The notes under the pieces are model-generated. The model searched no databases and was not told the origin of the DNA. It saw nothing but the letters and a program-made list of their open reading frames with translations. A stretch of DNA of 51,285 nucleotides from positions 1 to 51,285 of the forward strand of contig CABYQM010000008.1 of the NCBI GenBank assembly GCA_902521075.1, written 5' to 3'. The position numbers and the translations under genes are program-made. This stretch comes from an uncultured Pelagibacteraceae bacterium. GTDB lineage: Bacteria; Pseudomonadota; Alphaproteobacteria; Pelagibacterales; Pelagibacteraceae. Shown here piece after piece: positions 1-9,062 of this stretch; within the stretch, counting starts at the first letter, position 1; each line of letters opens with the position of its first letter.

Positions 1-659
1 AATAACCTTATTTCTTTTAAAAATAAAGAAAGATTTTCAATTTTATAATCAATGTAATCTTTGTCAGACTCTTTTTCCCCCCAGTATTCATTGTTGATAA
101 GCCAAGCTGTTGTTGTCCCTCGTTCTTTACCTATTGATAAATTTTTAGCTATATCCTCGATATAAAGAGTTTCTTTTGGATTGATCTTAAATTTATCAAC
201 CATTAGATCAAAGGCCCTGGCTTCAGGCTTAGGGTGATATTTTGCGTCTACGATATCAAATATATCTTTAAACTGGTCTTCAATACCAAGAGTTTTCACT
301 ATATTTTTTACGTGCGCTCTACTTCCGTTTGTGAATACGAATTTATTTACATTTATGTTTTCAAGCTCATTTCTTAAAACAAGATCTTTTTCCATAAATG
401 AAAGATCAATATCATGAACATACTCCAAGAACTCTTCCGGTGGTATATCATGATGTATCATCAATCCATTTAAACTTGTGTTGTATTTGTAAAAATAATT
501 TCTTTGTAATTCTTTAGCTTTTACAAGATCTAGGTTGAGTTTATTTGAGATATATTTTGTCATTCTCTTACTAACTTGTCCAAAAACTGCCTCTAAATCA
601 CTATATAAAACTCCATCACAGTCGAATAAAATATTTTTTATATTTTTTAAATTATTCAT
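1..659 (-). CDS. HAD-superfamily hydrolase, probable pyrimidine 5'-nucleotidase (3' end beyond window)
   Basis: The reading frame is open from the ATG at 659 down to base 1, so about 219 residues are visible and the C-terminus is missing. HAD motifs are in order: DCDGVLY with nucleophile D13 and acid D15, FTNGS (T110) as motif II, K144 in HPKPEA as motif III, and the acidic pair E168-D169 followed by N173 as motif IV. A helical cap lies between motifs I and II, as in the SDT1/pyrimidine 5'-nucleotidase branch, which dephosphorylates UMP/CMP-like nucleotides. The start overlaps the argB stop as ATGA, suggesting translational coupling. A HAD nucleotidase after argB is a common alphaproteobacterial arrangement. 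The family is clear; the substrate is inferred. Confidence 0.8.
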   Translation of the reverse strand, partial: MNNLKNIKNILFDCDGVLYSDLEAVFGQVSKRMTKYISNKLNLDLVKAKELQRNYFYKYNTSLNGLMIHHDIPPEEFLEYVHDIDLSFMEKDLVLRNELENINVNKFVFTNGSRAHVKNIVKTLGIEDQFKDIFDIVDAKYHPKPEARAFDLMVDKFKINPKETLYIEDIAKNLSIGKERGTTTAWLINNEYWGEKESDKDYIDYKIENLSLFLKEIRL

Positions 660-1504
660 TTTCTTATCAACGTTCCAGCACCCTTGTCAGAAAATAACTC
701 AAATAGTATTGAATGTGGTTTTCTTCCATCAACAATAACTACACCTCTAACACCATTAGATATTGCGTCCAGACAAGTGTTTATTTTTGGTATCATACCT
801 CCAGAAATAATATTATTTTTTAACATTTCATTGGCCCTATTGAGATTAATCTCAGATATAAGTTTTTGATTTTCATCAAGAACGCCTTCAACATCTGTCA
901 TCAAAAGAAGTCGTCTAGCATCGATCTCTTTTGCAATTGAACCTGCAGCAACATCTGCATTAATATTATAAATTCTATCATCATCACCCAACCCTAAAGG
1001 AACAACAATTGGAATTTGTTTATTATTAATAAAATTTAATATTTTCTCTTTGTTAATTTTTTTTGGTGTCCCGACATATCCCAATTCTTTACTTTCAGGA
1101 ATAATATTAATTACATTATTTTCTTTAGGTGATATTGAACAAACATTTGTGTTTTTAGATTTTAATTCATGTAAAATCTCTAAATTAAGCTCTAGTAAAG
1201 CCTCTTCTATAAATCCAATTGTTTTTTCGTCAGAAACTCTAAGTCCTTTGATAAATCTTGTTTCAATATTATTTTCATCTAATTTTTTTTTAATATTTTT
1301 ACCTCCACCATGAACGACTATTGCTGATAAACCAATTTTATTTATTACTGAAATATCTTCTATGAACTGATTAAATAATCTTTTATCTAATAAAACAGAT
1401 CCACCACATTTGATTACTATAACCTCAGACTTATATTTGTTAATATACTTTTCAACTTCATTAATATTTGGCCCATCTGTTGGAATAATCTTATCTAATT
1501 CCAT
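656..1504 (-). CDS. argB: Acetylglutamate kinase
   Basis: ArgB phosphorylates N-acetylglutamate with ATP, the second step of arginine synthesis, in the cytoplasm. The amino-acid kinase fold is evident: IKCGGSVL near the N-terminus, the VVHGGG loop, and near the C-terminus LLLMTDVEGVLD and a GGMIPK segment. Length (282 residues) is normal for the family. I chose the ATG at 1504; an in-frame TTG directly before it at 1507 would add one residue. The gene follows yidC with only a few bases between and overlaps the HAD gene by ATGA, so it probably lies in the rpmH-rnpA-yidD-yidC transcript. The pathway partners argJ, argD and argF lie elsewhere in this window. Confidence 0.96.
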   Translation of the reverse strand: MELDKIIPTDGPNINEVEKYINKYKSEVIVIKCGGSVLLDKRLFNQFIEDISVINKIGLSAIVVHGGGKNIKKKLDENNIETRFIKGLRVSDEKTIGFIEEALLELNLEILHELKSKNTNVCSISPKENNVINIIPESKELGYVGTPKKINKEKILNFINNKQIPIVVPLGLGDDDRIYNINADVAAGSIAKEIDARRLLLMTDVEGVLDENQKLISEINLNRANEMLKNNIISGGMIPKINTCLDAISNGVRGVVIVDGRKPHSILFELFSDKGAGTLIRK

Positions 1505-1507
1505 CAA

Positions 1508-3190
1508 TTAAACTGTTTTAACTGAAGTTCTCTTCATAATTACATACTGTTGTGCCATTGTAAGTACGTTGTTAATTGTCCAATATATAACTAACCCTGA
1601 TGGAAAAGGTGCAAGTATCACTGTTAAAAATACAGGAAAAAACATAAATATTTTTTGTTGAATTGGATCTGGTGGTGTCGGATTAAGTTTTTGTTGCATC
1701 CACATTGTTACACCCATTGCTACTGGCCAAGCGCCGATAATTAAAAATGACGGGACATCATATGGCAACAAACCAAATAGGTTAAACAAACTTGTTGGAT
1801 CTCTTTCACTTAGATCATGTATCCAACCAAAAAAAGGCTGATGTCTCATTTCAATTGTTACAAACAACATTTTATAAATTGCAAAGAAGAAAGGTATTTG
1901 GATTAAAATAGGCAAACACCCACTTACAGGATTCACCTTCTCTCTTTTATAAAGAGCCATCATTTCTTGCTGTAGCTTCATTTTATCTTCCTTATGAAGT
2001 TCTTTAAGCCTTACCATTTCGGGTTGAAGAACTTTCATTTTTGCCATAGATCTAAATGAGTAGTTAGCTAGAGGAAAAAATAATATTCTTATACAAGCGG
2101 TAATTAGTATAATTGCAATTCCATAGTTGCCAGTCAATTTAAAGAAATAATCTGATATCAAAAATATTGGTTTTGTTAAGAAATATAGGAAACCCCAATC
2201 AATTGCTAAATCAAATTTATTAATATTTAGTTTTTCTGCATAACCATCAACAACATCCACTTCTTTTGCTGCAATAATCACTTTTACCTGATTAGTTTTA
2301 CTTTCATTAGCTCTGACTTCTGTTGCAGTAGTTTCTATAAAGTTAGCTTTAAATTTATTTTTATAATCAAAATCTGATCTAAAACTTTTATTATTTTCTG
2401 GGATTAAACTTGTTATCCAATATTTATCTGTAATACCCATCCACCCTTTGTTAGCATTTACAGAGTACTTCTTGTCTTTAATGTCATCGTAATCTTCTTC
2501 AACAAGATTATCGTCAAAAACTCCTAATAAACCTTCATGTAATATATAAAAATCAGTTACATCAGGAGCTACATTTCTAATAATCTGTCCGTAGGGATAA
2601 AAGTTATAAGTATTTTGAGTATTATTCGTAATCTTTTGGTTAACAGTAAATAAAAATTTATCGTCAATACTTATTTCTTTCTCAAAAGTTATATCCTGCT
2701 CATTATTCCATACCAATTTAATTGGACTGCTTGGTGTTAGTAATTTATTGCCAATAACTTCCCACTTTGTATTTGAATTAGGAACTTCAATATTTTTATT
2801 ATTTATAGCCCAACCTGTTTCAATATAATAACCATTTTCAGACTCTTTAGGATTAAGTAAAACTACATTTTCATCAGTGTCTAGAGATTCAGTATATTTC
2901 TTAAAAATCAGGTCATCAATTAAAGATCCCTCTAGAGAAATAGAACCTTTAATATTTTCATTTTCAAAAAGTATCCTTTCAACTTTGTTAATTGCTTCTG
3001 ATCTAGAAATTTTATTATTCTCAATATTTTGCTCAATTTTTGGTGCTTCGTTTAGTTGAAGATTGTTTTTATTTTGATCATTATTAGTTACCTGCTTTGG
3101 ATCAGGACTTGGTGGAGCAAAAAATAATCCATAGAGAATTATTACTGCTGCGCTCAATGAAATTGCTGCTATTACGTTTCTTGTGTCCAT
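1508..3190 (-). CDS. yidC: Membrane protein insertase YidC
   Basis: YidC (Oxa1 family) inserts inner-membrane proteins, alone or with SecYEG. The 560 residues show a first membrane helix at about 7-25, a large periplasmic beta domain to about residue 345, then the conserved C-terminal helices. The conserved groove arginine is visible in TACIRILFFPL, followed by the cytoplasmic coiled segment with MKVLQPEM and LQQEMMALYKREKVNPVSGC. The domain order is that of a Gram-negative YidC. The start overlaps the yidD stop as TAATG. In many Alphaproteobacteria the GTPase gene engB follows yidC; here argB follows directly. Confidence 0.97.
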   Translation of the reverse strand: MDTRNVIAAISLSAAVIILYGLFFAPPSPDPKQVTNNDQNKNNLQLNEAPKIEQNIENNKISRSEAINKVERILFENENIKGSISLEGSLIDDLIFKKYTESLDTDENVVLLNPKESENGYYIETGWAINNKNIEVPNSNTKWEVIGNKLLTPSSPIKLVWNNEQDITFEKEISIDDKFLFTVNQKITNNTQNTYNFYPYGQIIRNVAPDVTDFYILHEGLLGVFDDNLVEEDYDDIKDKKYSVNANKGWMGITDKYWITSLIPENNKSFRSDFDYKNKFKANFIETTATEVRANESKTNQVKVIIAAKEVDVVDGYAEKLNINKFDLAIDWGFLYFLTKPIFLISDYFFKLTGNYGIAIILITACIRILFFPLANYSFRSMAKMKVLQPEMVRLKELHKEDKMKLQQEMMALYKREKVNPVSGCLPILIQIPFFFAIYKMLFVTIEMRHQPFFGWIHDLSERDPTSLFNLFGLLPYDVPSFLIIGAWPVAMGVTMWMQQKLNPTPPDPIQQKIFMFFPVFLTVILAPFPSGLVIYWTINNVLTMAQQYVIMKRTSVKTV

Positions 3191-3429
3191 TATTTTAAAT
3201 TCTTTTTCTTTACCGGATCATACCCGTGTCCTCCTCCCAAAATTCTTATAGGATGACAAGTTAAAATTCTTTTAGTGCCTTTGTAACAACCTTTCAAAAC
3301 ACCATATTCATTTAAACTATCAATAAAATATTCTGAACAGGTTGGAAGATATCTACAATTATTACCTAAAACAGGTGAAATGAAATATTTATAAAATTTA
3401 ATTAAATATATTAATCCTTTTTTAATCAT
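3190..3429 (-). CDS. yidD: Membrane protein insertion efficiency factor YidD
   Basis: YidD is a small membrane-associated protein that assists YidC. The 79 residues carry the family signature: an amphipathic N-terminal helix (LIKFYKYFISPVLG), the Cys-rich centre CRYLPTCSEY, then KGCYKGTKRILTCHP and GGGHGYDPV. Length is typical. It sits between rnpA and yidC, its usual place, two bases after the rnpA stop and sharing one base with the yidC start. Confidence 0.95.
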   Translation of the reverse strand: MIKKGLIYLIKFYKYFISPVLGNNCRYLPTCSEYFIDSLNEYGVLKGCYKGTKRILTCHPIRILGGGHGYDPVKKKNLK

Positions 3430-3431
3430 AA

Positions 3432-3773
3432 CTATCTAATTTTTTTTAACTCACTAAAAAGTTTTATCTTAATAAAATTGTATTCATCTTCTAAAACAGA
3501 TTTTCTAGCAATTAATAAGTAACTATAGTTAAGATTAATTTTAATTTTTTTTAAAGCCTCATTCATCATATTTCTTAATCTTCTTTTAATTTTATTTCTT
3601 ATAACAGCTGTACCAATCTTTTTTTTTGTAATAAAACTTATATTAAAATATCTATTACTTTTGTTCTCTAATCTCCTGTAAAAAATTGTTGAATATCTAT
3701 TTGAAATTTTTTTACCATTTAAAATAAATTTAAAATCTTCATTTTTGGATAAACTTTTTAATTTAACCTGCAT
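3432..3773 (-). CDS. rnpA: Ribonuclease P protein component
   Basis: RnpA is the protein subunit of RNase P, which removes tRNA 5' leaders. The 113-residue basic protein contains the RNR-type signature TAVIRNKIKRRLR at about residues 55-67, preceded by the ISFITKKKIG strand. Its ATG at 3773 shares a base with the rpmH stop (TAATG), the standard rpmH-rnpA pairing. The N-terminal part is diverged, as usual in this fast-evolving family. The RNase P RNA is not in this window. Confidence 0.94.
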   Translation of the reverse strand: MQVKLKSLSKNEDFKFILNGKKISNRYSTIFYRRLENKSNRYFNISFITKKKIGTAVIRNKIKRRLRNMMNEALKKIKINLNYSYLLIARKSVLEDEYNFIKIKLFSELKKIR

Positions 3774-3907
3774 TAAACAGTGAGTTTTTTTCTACCCTTA
3801 CTTCTTCTTCTTCTAATTAGTTTTCTTCCACCTTTGGTCTTCATTTTAGACCTAAAACCATGCCTTCTTTTTCTCACTTTTTTACTAGGTTGATATGTAC
3901 GTTTCAT
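3773..3907 (-). CDS. rpmH: 50S ribosomal protein L34
   Basis: This 44-residue protein begins [18 protein letters not shown], continues with [17 protein letters not shown] and ends KGRKKLTV, which is a complete and typical L34. The start is the ATG at 3907 and the TAA at 3775-3773 overlaps the rnpA ATG. It is the first gene of the minus-strand block; the 84 bases before it (3908-3991) separate it from a divergent gene and must hold both promoters, which I could not assign. Confidence 0.97.
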   Translation of the reverse strand: MKRTYQPSKKVRKRRHGFRSKMKTKGGRKLIRRRRSKGRKKLTV

Positions 3908-3991
3908 ATTAAGGCTTCTTTTTTGTTAAATTTCGGTAGTTATACAATTTAATGTATATAAGTACAGCGATTTTTAATAAATTAGAACAAA

Positions 3992-4708
3992 ATGGAAAAT
4001 GAAAATAAATTAAAAATTATTCTTGGTATTATATATCTTTCCATAGTTACTGGCTTTTTGTTGCTTTTTTTTAGCTATTTCTCATTTGACGATTTTTCAA
4101 GTTTTGAACTTATAAAAAATAATAGAGATAAATTAAATGATATCAAAAATTCCAATTTTTTAATTGCTAGTATTTTATTTTTTATCGGAGTGATCATTTG
4201 GGTTATGCTCTTAGGATTTGGTTCACCAGTTTTTTTAATTGGAGGATTTATATTTGGGAAATGGGTTGGAACAATACTTATTGTATTTGGTTTATCAATA
4301 GGAGCAACTCTTTTATACATCAGCGCAAATTATTTTTTTAAAGATTTAATTAAAAAAAAATTTTCATCTAAGTTTTCTAATCTTACTGAAAAATTTAAAG
4401 AAAATGAATTTACTTTTTTTCTGATATATAGATTTGTTGGTGGAATACCTTTCTTTATTTCAAACATTTTGCCAACATTATTTAATGTAAGAATTAAAAA
4501 TTTCTTTTTAGGATCTGTTATTGGAATGACCCCCCAGTTATTTGTTGGAGCCTCACTTGGCGCAGGCCTAAATAAAGTTATTGAAAATAATCAAGAACCT
4601 CCAAGTATATTTGATATAATTTTAACTCCAGACATTTATGTACCTGTAATCGGCATGATAATATTAGTTATAACTGGATTTATAATTAAAAAAAAATTTT
4701 ACAAATAA
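3992..4708 (+). CDS. TVP38/TMEM64 (VTT-domain) membrane protein
   Basis: A 238-residue integral membrane protein with helices at roughly 10-30, 55-100 (two), 140-160, 170-195 and 213-233. The family signature is visible as GGFIFGKWVGTILIVFG (re-entrant glycine-rich segment), then the FLIYRFVGGIPFFISN segment and the GMTPQLFVGASLGAG loop. These match the VTT (SNARE-associated/DedA-like) domain. Such proteins have been linked to lipid scrambling or small-molecule transport, but no substrate can be read from the sequence. It is monocistronic, divergent from rpmH, and followed by a convergent tRNA. Confidence 0.85.
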   Translation: MENENKLKIILGIIYLSIVTGFLLLFFSYFSFDDFSSFELIKNNRDKLNDIKNSNFLIASILFFIGVIIWVMLLGFGSPVFLIGGFIFGKWVGTILIVFGLSIGATLLYISANYFFKDLIKKKFSSKFSNLTEKFKENEFTFFLIYRFVGGIPFFISNILPTLFNVRIKNFFLGSVIGMTPQLFVGASLGAGLNKVIENNQEPPSIFDIILTPDIYVPVIGMIILVITGFIIKKKFYK

Positions 4709-4709
4709 C

Positions 4710-4783
4710 TGGTGCCCTCACCCAGAATTGAACTGGAAACTCATCCTTACCATGGATGTGTTATACCATTTAACTATAAGGGC
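4710..4783 (-). tRNA. tRNA-Thr (anticodon GGT)
   Basis: On the minus strand a full cloverleaf folds: acceptor GCCCTTA with TGAGGGC (one G-U pair), D arm with a GG loop, anticodon stem CATCC/GGATG with loop ATGGTAA (anticodon GGT), T stem TCCAG/CTGGG with loop TTCAATT, discriminator A and an encoded CCA. The total is 74 nt. It stands alone between two plus-strand genes. Confidence 0.93.
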
Positions 4784-4877
4784 AATTTTTAGTTAAATTA
4801 GTGTATAAAATTGTTTTTTTCAAATAATTGCCTTAATTTTTTACGAAAATCGGTTATACCTAAATTAGGTAAATGAT

Positions 4878-5075
4878 ATGGGAATTCACTACGATTATAA
4901 ATCGACAAGAGGAGCCAAGGCTATGGAGAAGCAGGCTAAAAGAGAAAAAAAGCTTGCTGAAAAAAGAGCAAAAAAAATAGCCAAACAAGGTGAACCCAAA
5001 ATTCCAGAGGATAAAACAATACCAATCGATCAAGTAATAACTTTGGATCACCTTACTAATCCAGACAAAAAGTAA
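4878..5075 (+). CDS. Small Lys/Ala-rich conserved-type protein, function unknown
   Basis: A 65-residue ORF with a charged helical centre (AKAMEKQAKREKKLAEKRAK) and an acidic/proline C-terminal part that includes PIDQVITLDHLTNPDKK. The N-terminus is MGIHYDYKSTRGAKAM. There is no membrane segment or signal peptide. It precedes another small basic ORF and dcd in the same direction with tiny gaps, so the three are probably co-transcribed. The strong coiled or nucleic-acid-binding character is inferred only from composition. I do not recognise a named family. Confidence 0.72.
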   Translation: MGIHYDYKSTRGAKAMEKQAKREKKLAEKRAKKIAKQGEPKIPEDKTIPIDQVITLDHLTNPDKK

Positions 5076-5080
5076 TCAAG

Positions 5081-5182
5081 ATGGACAGGAAGAAGGATAA
5101 AAAAGCTAAACTCGAAGAAGCTTTGCGCAAAAATTTAAGAAAAAGAAAAATTTTTCAAAGAAAAAATAAAAAAAATAAATAA
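5081..5182 (+). CDS. Very small Lys/Arg-rich ORF before dcd, function unknown
   Basis: A 33-residue ORF, MDRKKDKKAKLEEALRKNLR followed by a KRKIFQRK tail. It starts five bases after the preceding small gene and its TAA abuts the dcd ATG at 5183. About half its residues are Lys or Arg. The exact packing between two genes of the same direction supports it being translated, but an AT-rich genome can yield such ORFs by chance. Small basic peptides at this kind of position could bind RNA or ribosomes; that is speculation. Confidence 0.55.
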   Translation: MDRKKDKKAKLEEALRKNLRKRKIFQRKNKKNK

Positions 5183-5737
5183 ATGTCAGTGCAATCAGAT
5201 AACTGGATAATCAAAATGGCGAAAGAACAAGCAATGATTTCACCATTTGAAGATAAACAAATAAGGGAAGGAAAAATTTCATTTGGTGTTTCTTCATATG
5301 GGTATGATGCGAGAGTATCTAATGAGTTTAAAATATTTACTAATGTTAACTCTGAAATTGTAGATCCAAAAAATTTTAAACCAACAAATTTTGTAACAAA
5401 AGAATCTGATCAATGTATTATTCCGCCAAATTCGTTTGTTTTAGCAAGAACAGTCGAATATTTTAAAATTCCTAGCGATGTCTTAGTTATTTGTTTGGGT
5501 AAGTCCACTTATGCTAGATGTGGAATAATTGTTAATGTAACACCTCTGGAACCAGGATGGGAAGGTCATGTTACCCTTGAATTTTCTAACACAACTCCAT
5601 TGCCAGCTAAAATATATGCAAATGAGGGTGTGGCTCAATTTATATTTTTAAAAGGCAATGAGAAACCCAATGTTTCATATGCTGACAGAAATGGAAAATA
5701 TATGGGTCAAAAAGGGGTAACGCTTCCCAAAATTTAA
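5183..5737 (+). CDS. dcd: dCTP deaminase
   Basis: Dcd deaminates dCTP to dUTP, feeding dTMP synthesis. The 184 residues contain the dUTPase-fold signatures SSYGYDARV, the [11 protein letters not shown] motif, and [20 protein letters not shown], which carries the catalytic glutamate. The C-terminus with [19 protein letters not shown] is typical of the monofunctional enzyme. Start ATG at 5183 directly follows the small ORF; murA begins one base after its stop. Confidence 0.97.
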   Translation: MSVQSDNWIIKMAKEQAMISPFEDKQIREGKISFGVSSYGYDARVSNEFKIFTNVNSEIVDPKNFKPTNFVTKESDQCIIPPNSFVLARTVEYFKIPSDVLVICLGKSTYARCGIIVNVTPLEPGWEGHVTLEFSNTTPLPAKIYANEGVAQFIFLKGNEKPNVSYADRNGKYMGQKGVTLPKI

Positions 5738-5738
5738 A

Positions 5739-7001
5739 ATGGACAAATTTAAAATTAATGGTCCCTCCAAGATCAGAGGAGAGGTCTCAATTTCTGGAAG
5801 TAAAAATGCTGCTCTCCCAATACTTGCTGCAACTTTACTCTTCGATAAAAATGTAACAATTAAAAATCTTCCACGAGTTAAAGACATAGATACAATGCTT
5901 AATTTGCTAAAATCACTCGGAAGAAAAATTAGCTTTAAAAATAATAAAAAAATAGCGACAATCTCAAAAGGAAAAAAAAATAATTTTTTTGCACCATATT
6001 CTCTCGTAAAAACAATGAGAGCAGGAATTTTAGTTCTTGGTCCTTTATTGGCAAAAAATAAAAAAGCAAAAGTAAGTAGCCCAGGTGGTTGCAGTATAGG
6101 AGTAAGACCAATAGATATACATTTAAAAGCTATATCAAAGTTAGGTGTTAAAATAAAAATTGAAAAAGGATATGTTAATGCAAAAGCTCAAGAGGGGTTA
6201 GTTGGTTCAGAAATAAGGTTTTCAAAAATATCTGTTGGAGCAACCGAAAATTTAATTCTTGCTGCTTGTCTTGCAAAAGGAATAACAACAATAAAGAATT
6301 GTGCAATTGAGCCTGAGATTAAGGATTTGACTAATTTTTTGAAAACAGCGGGAGCTAAGATTAAATGGATCGGTAAAAGAACTTTAAAAATAGAGGGTGT
6401 CAAAACATTAAAAAGTATAACTTACTCAATCATGAATGACAGAATTGAAGCGGGCACATTTTGTGTAGCCGCATGTTTAAACGGTGGAAATTTAAAAATT
6501 AAAAACTTTGAGCCAAAAATTATTAATACTGAGATAAATTTACTTAAGAAAATTGGTGCAAAGATAAAAACCACAAAAAATGCAATTCAAATTAAGGGAC
6601 CAAAAATAATTAAAAGTTTGGATTTTTTAAAAACTGGAGAATATCCAAACTTCCCAACTGATTTGCAAGCGCAAATTATGGTATTATTAACTAAAGCAAA
6701 TGGGAAAAGCACAATTGAAGAAAATATATTTGAAAATAGATTTATGCATGTTCCAGAATTAAAAAGATTAGGTGCAAAAATAAATATTAAAGCTAACAAA
6801 GCAATTATTGAAGGAACTAATAATCTAGAGGGAGCTGAGTTAATGTCTAGTGATTTAAGGGCATCAGTAGCTCTAGTTTTAGCAGCTTTTATTTCGAGTG
6901 GAACATCTATTATAAATAGAGTGTATCATTTAGACCGAGGTTACGAAAAAATTGAAAATAAATTAAAAAAAATCGGTGTAAAAATTAAAAGAATATCTTA
7001 G
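5739..7001 (+). CDS. murA: UDP-N-acetylglucosamine 1-carboxyvinyltransferase
   Basis: MurA transfers enolpyruvate from PEP to UDP-GlcNAc, the first committed step of peptidoglycan synthesis. The 420-residue protein has the SGSKNAALP motif near residue 20 (K22, N23) and the catalytic cysteine at C118 in SPGGCSIGVRPID, the residue whose alkylation causes fosfomycin sensitivity. The two-domain EPSP-synthase repeat runs throughout. Its TAG overlaps the GTG start of the DUF2948 gene by one base. Confidence 0.97.
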   Translation: MDKFKINGPSKIRGEVSISGSKNAALPILAATLLFDKNVTIKNLPRVKDIDTMLNLLKSLGRKISFKNNKKIATISKGKKNNFFAPYSLVKTMRAGILVLGPLLAKNKKAKVSSPGGCSIGVRPIDIHLKAISKLGVKIKIEKGYVNAKAQEGLVGSEIRFSKISVGATENLILAACLAKGITTIKNCAIEPEIKDLTNFLKTAGAKIKWIGKRTLKIEGVKTLKSITYSIMNDRIEAGTFCVAACLNGGNLKIKNFEPKIINTEINLLKKIGAKIKTTKNAIQIKGPKIIKSLDFLKTGEYPNFPTDLQAQIMVLLTKANGKSTIEENIFENRFMHVPELKRLGAKINIKANKAIIEGTNNLEGAELMSSDLRASVALVLAAFISSGTSIINRVYHLDRGYEKIENKLKKIGVKIKRIS

Positions 7002-7402
7002 TGAATAATTTTTTAAAGAAAGTAATCGCTCAATCTCCAGATGACTTACAAATAATATCAGCAATATGTGCAGAGTCTAAAGTCAAAATTTCTGATATAA
7101 AATATTTGCCATCTACAAAAATTTTTTTACTTTCTGTTTTAAGAATAGATAAGGAAACAGATAGTAGCAAACCTATTAATAGTGTAATAAAATTTGAATT
7201 TATTGAAAGTTCCAAGTCTAAAAACATTAACCAGTCCAATGCAGATTTAACTTTAGAATTATTTGCGATTGATATTTTTAAAAAAAAAGAAAATTTTGAA
7301 ATAGTTCTGTTATTTTCAAAAAATGGAATTATAACACTGTCCACAGAAGTTATTGATGTAACGTTAGAAGACCAAAAAATTGAAAATGATAAAAGTAATT
7401 AA
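7001..7402 (+). CDS. DUF2948 family protein
   Basis: This 133-residue soluble protein fits DUF2948: it contains DDLQIISAICAESKVKISDI and a beta-rich remainder, with no transmembrane segment. The start is GTG at 7001, overlapping the murA stop. The murA-DUF2948-hisD order is conserved in Alphaproteobacteria, which is the main support for the family call. Its function is unknown. The 3' end overlaps the start of hisD by 17 bases. Confidence 0.8.
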   Translation: MNNFLKKVIAQSPDDLQIISAICAESKVKISDIKYLPSTKIFLLSVLRIDKETDSSKPINSVIKFEFIESSKSKNINQSNADLTLELFAIDIFKKKENFEIVLLFSKNGIITLSTEVIDVTLEDQKIENDKSN

Positions 7403-8648
7403 TTGTAAGAAAAAAAATTATAAAAGAGAATTAGTATCTTTTTTGGATAAAAGGAGATCTGGAAAAGCAGTAGACACTTCGATAGTTCCTAAAATTTTAA
7501 AAGACATAAAAATTAATGGAAGAAAAGCACTTTTAAAGTATGAAAAAAAATTTAGTAAAAATACAGAGATAGTTCCTTCAAAAGATAAAGTAAACAAAGC
7601 AATTAATACATTAGAACCTAAGATTAAAAAAAGTATCGATTTAGCTTATAATAGAATTTTTAAGTTTCATTCACTACAAAAACCAAAAAATATTAAGTAT
7701 GTAGATGATTTCAAAAATAAACTTGAATATAAGCATGTGCCACTACAATCTGTAGGTATTTATGTTCCAGCTAATTTACCGTCTACATTATTAATGAATG
7801 CAGTGCCTGCAAAAATTTCAGGTGTAAAAAGAATTGTTTTGGCCAATCCAAAACTTAATGGAAAACTAAATCCTGCAGTTCTTTATGCAGCTAGAAAAGT
7901 TGGAATTAAAGAAATTTACTCAATGGGTGGTGCCCAAGCTATAGCAAGTTTAGCATATATTCAAAAAGTGAATAAAATTGTTGGGCCTGGAAATATTTAT
8001 GTTGCAAGAAGTAAGCGTGAAGTCTTTGGTGATGTTGGGACAGAAGGAATGGTCGCTGGGCCTAGTGAAATTTGTGTTTTAGCAGATAGTAAAACTGATC
8101 TAAATCAAGTTATAACATCTATGATTGGACAAGCAGAACATGATGTAAACTCCCAGTGTATTTTAATTACGAAAGATAAAAAATTAGCAAATAGATTTAA
8201 TATAGAAATAAAAGAAAGTATCAAAAAAGTTCAAAGGAAAAGAGTTGTTTTAAAAAGTTTTAAAAATAATGGATTAATTGTGTTAGCCCAAAGTGATAAG
8301 CAAATAATAGAAGCAATTAATGAAGTTGCTCCTGAGCACTTAGAAATTAATGTGTCTAATTATAAAAAGTATTTAAATCAAATTCATAATGCAGGAAGTA
8401 TTATGATTGGAAAGTATTCTCCAATGGCTGTCTCAGATTATAATGTTGGCTCAAACCATGTATTACCAACCTTAGGATCTGCAAAATTTTCATCTGGACT
8501 AAACCTTAGTGAATTTTATAAAAAAATTAGCCATATAACTCTTACAAAAAAAGGTATTGAGAAATTAGGAGAATCCGCTACACATCTCGCTGAGTATGAA
8601 GAACTAGATAATCATGCTCAAAGTATTAAATCTAGAATGAGGAGATAA
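7386..8648 (+). CDS. hisD: Histidinol dehydrogenase
   Basis: HisD performs the last two oxidations of histidine synthesis, histidinol to histidine, with NAD and Zn. About 420 residues carry the family signature: [17 protein letters not shown], then [47 protein letters not shown], and [11 protein letters not shown] with zinc-ligand residues, plus EVAPEHLEI and [14 protein letters not shown] use the ATG at 7386; a TTG two codons upstream (7380) is in frame. It overlaps the DUF2948 gene and is followed four bases later by infA. Confidence 0.97.
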   Translation: MIKVINCKKKNYKRELVSFLDKRRSGKAVDTSIVPKILKDIKINGRKALLKYEKKFSKNTEIVPSKDKVNKAINTLEPKIKKSIDLAYNRIFKFHSLQKPKNIKYVDDFKNKLEYKHVPLQSVGIYVPANLPSTLLMNAVPAKISGVKRIVLANPKLNGKLNPAVLYAARKVGIKEIYSMGGAQAIASLAYIQKVNKIVGPGNIYVARSKREVFGDVGTEGMVAGPSEICVLADSKTDLNQVITSMIGQAEHDVNSQCILITKDKKLANRFNIEIKESIKKVQRKRVVLKSFKNNGLIVLAQSDKQIIEAINEVAPEHLEINVSNYKKYLNQIHNAGSIMIGKYSPMAVSDYNVGSNHVLPTLGSAKFSSGLNLSEFYKKISHITLTKKGIEKLGESATHLAEYEELDNHAQSIKSRMRR

Positions 8649-8652
8649 TAAT

Positions 8653-8868
8653 TTGAGTAAACAGGATACGTTGGAGTTTGAAGGTGTGGTAACAGATCTT
8701 CTTCCTAATGCTATGTTTAGAGTTAAACTAGACAATGGTCATAATGTTACCGCTCACACTGCAGGAAAACTTAGAAAAAATCGTATTCGTGTTTTACAAG
8801 GAGATAGAGTTAAATTGGAAGTATCTCCATACGATTTATCAAAGGGTCGTATAATTTTTAGATCTTAA
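8653..8868 (+). CDS. infA: Translation initiation factor IF-1
   Basis: The 71-residue OB-fold protein has the IF-1 pattern: [19 protein letters not shown], then [38 protein letters not shown] and a terminal FRS. It starts with TTG at 8653, giving the normal N-terminus (M)SKQD; no ATG is available upstream. It follows hisD by four bases. IF-1 binds the ribosomal A site during initiation. Confidence 0.97.
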   Translation: MSKQDTLEFEGVVTDLLPNAMFRVKLDNGHNVTAHTAGKLRKNRIRVLQGDRVKLEVSPYDLSKGRIIFRS

Positions 8869-8871
8869 TAT

Positions 8872-8947
8872 GGCTTCGTAGCTCAGTTGGTAGAGCAGAG
8901 CCCTGAAAAGGCTTGTGTCGCTGGTTCGAGTCCCGCCGAAGCCACCA
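8872..8947 (+). tRNA. tRNA-Phe (anticodon GAA)
   Basis: A 76-nt cloverleaf: acceptor GGCTTCG/CGAAGCC, D arm GCTC-AGTTGGTA-GAGC, anticodon stem GAGCC/GGCTT with loop CTGAAAA, T loop TTCGAGT, discriminator A and encoded CCA. The T stem GCTGG/CCCGC holds one T-C mismatch in its middle. It begins four bases after infA. Confidence 0.95.
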
Positions 8948-9062
8948 CTCCCATGTGGTATTAATATCCATCATTATGCTTGCATTCAAATTTAAAATCT
9001 AATACCTATCCATCAGCTATTTATAGCTAATTATATAATAACAAAGAAAGAGTAACTAAAGT

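Noticed and set aside
8917..8940. T-C mismatch in the tRNA-Phe T stem as a sign of a pseudogene
   Set aside because: All other stems, the anticodon loop and CCA are intact, and a single T-stem mismatch is tolerated.
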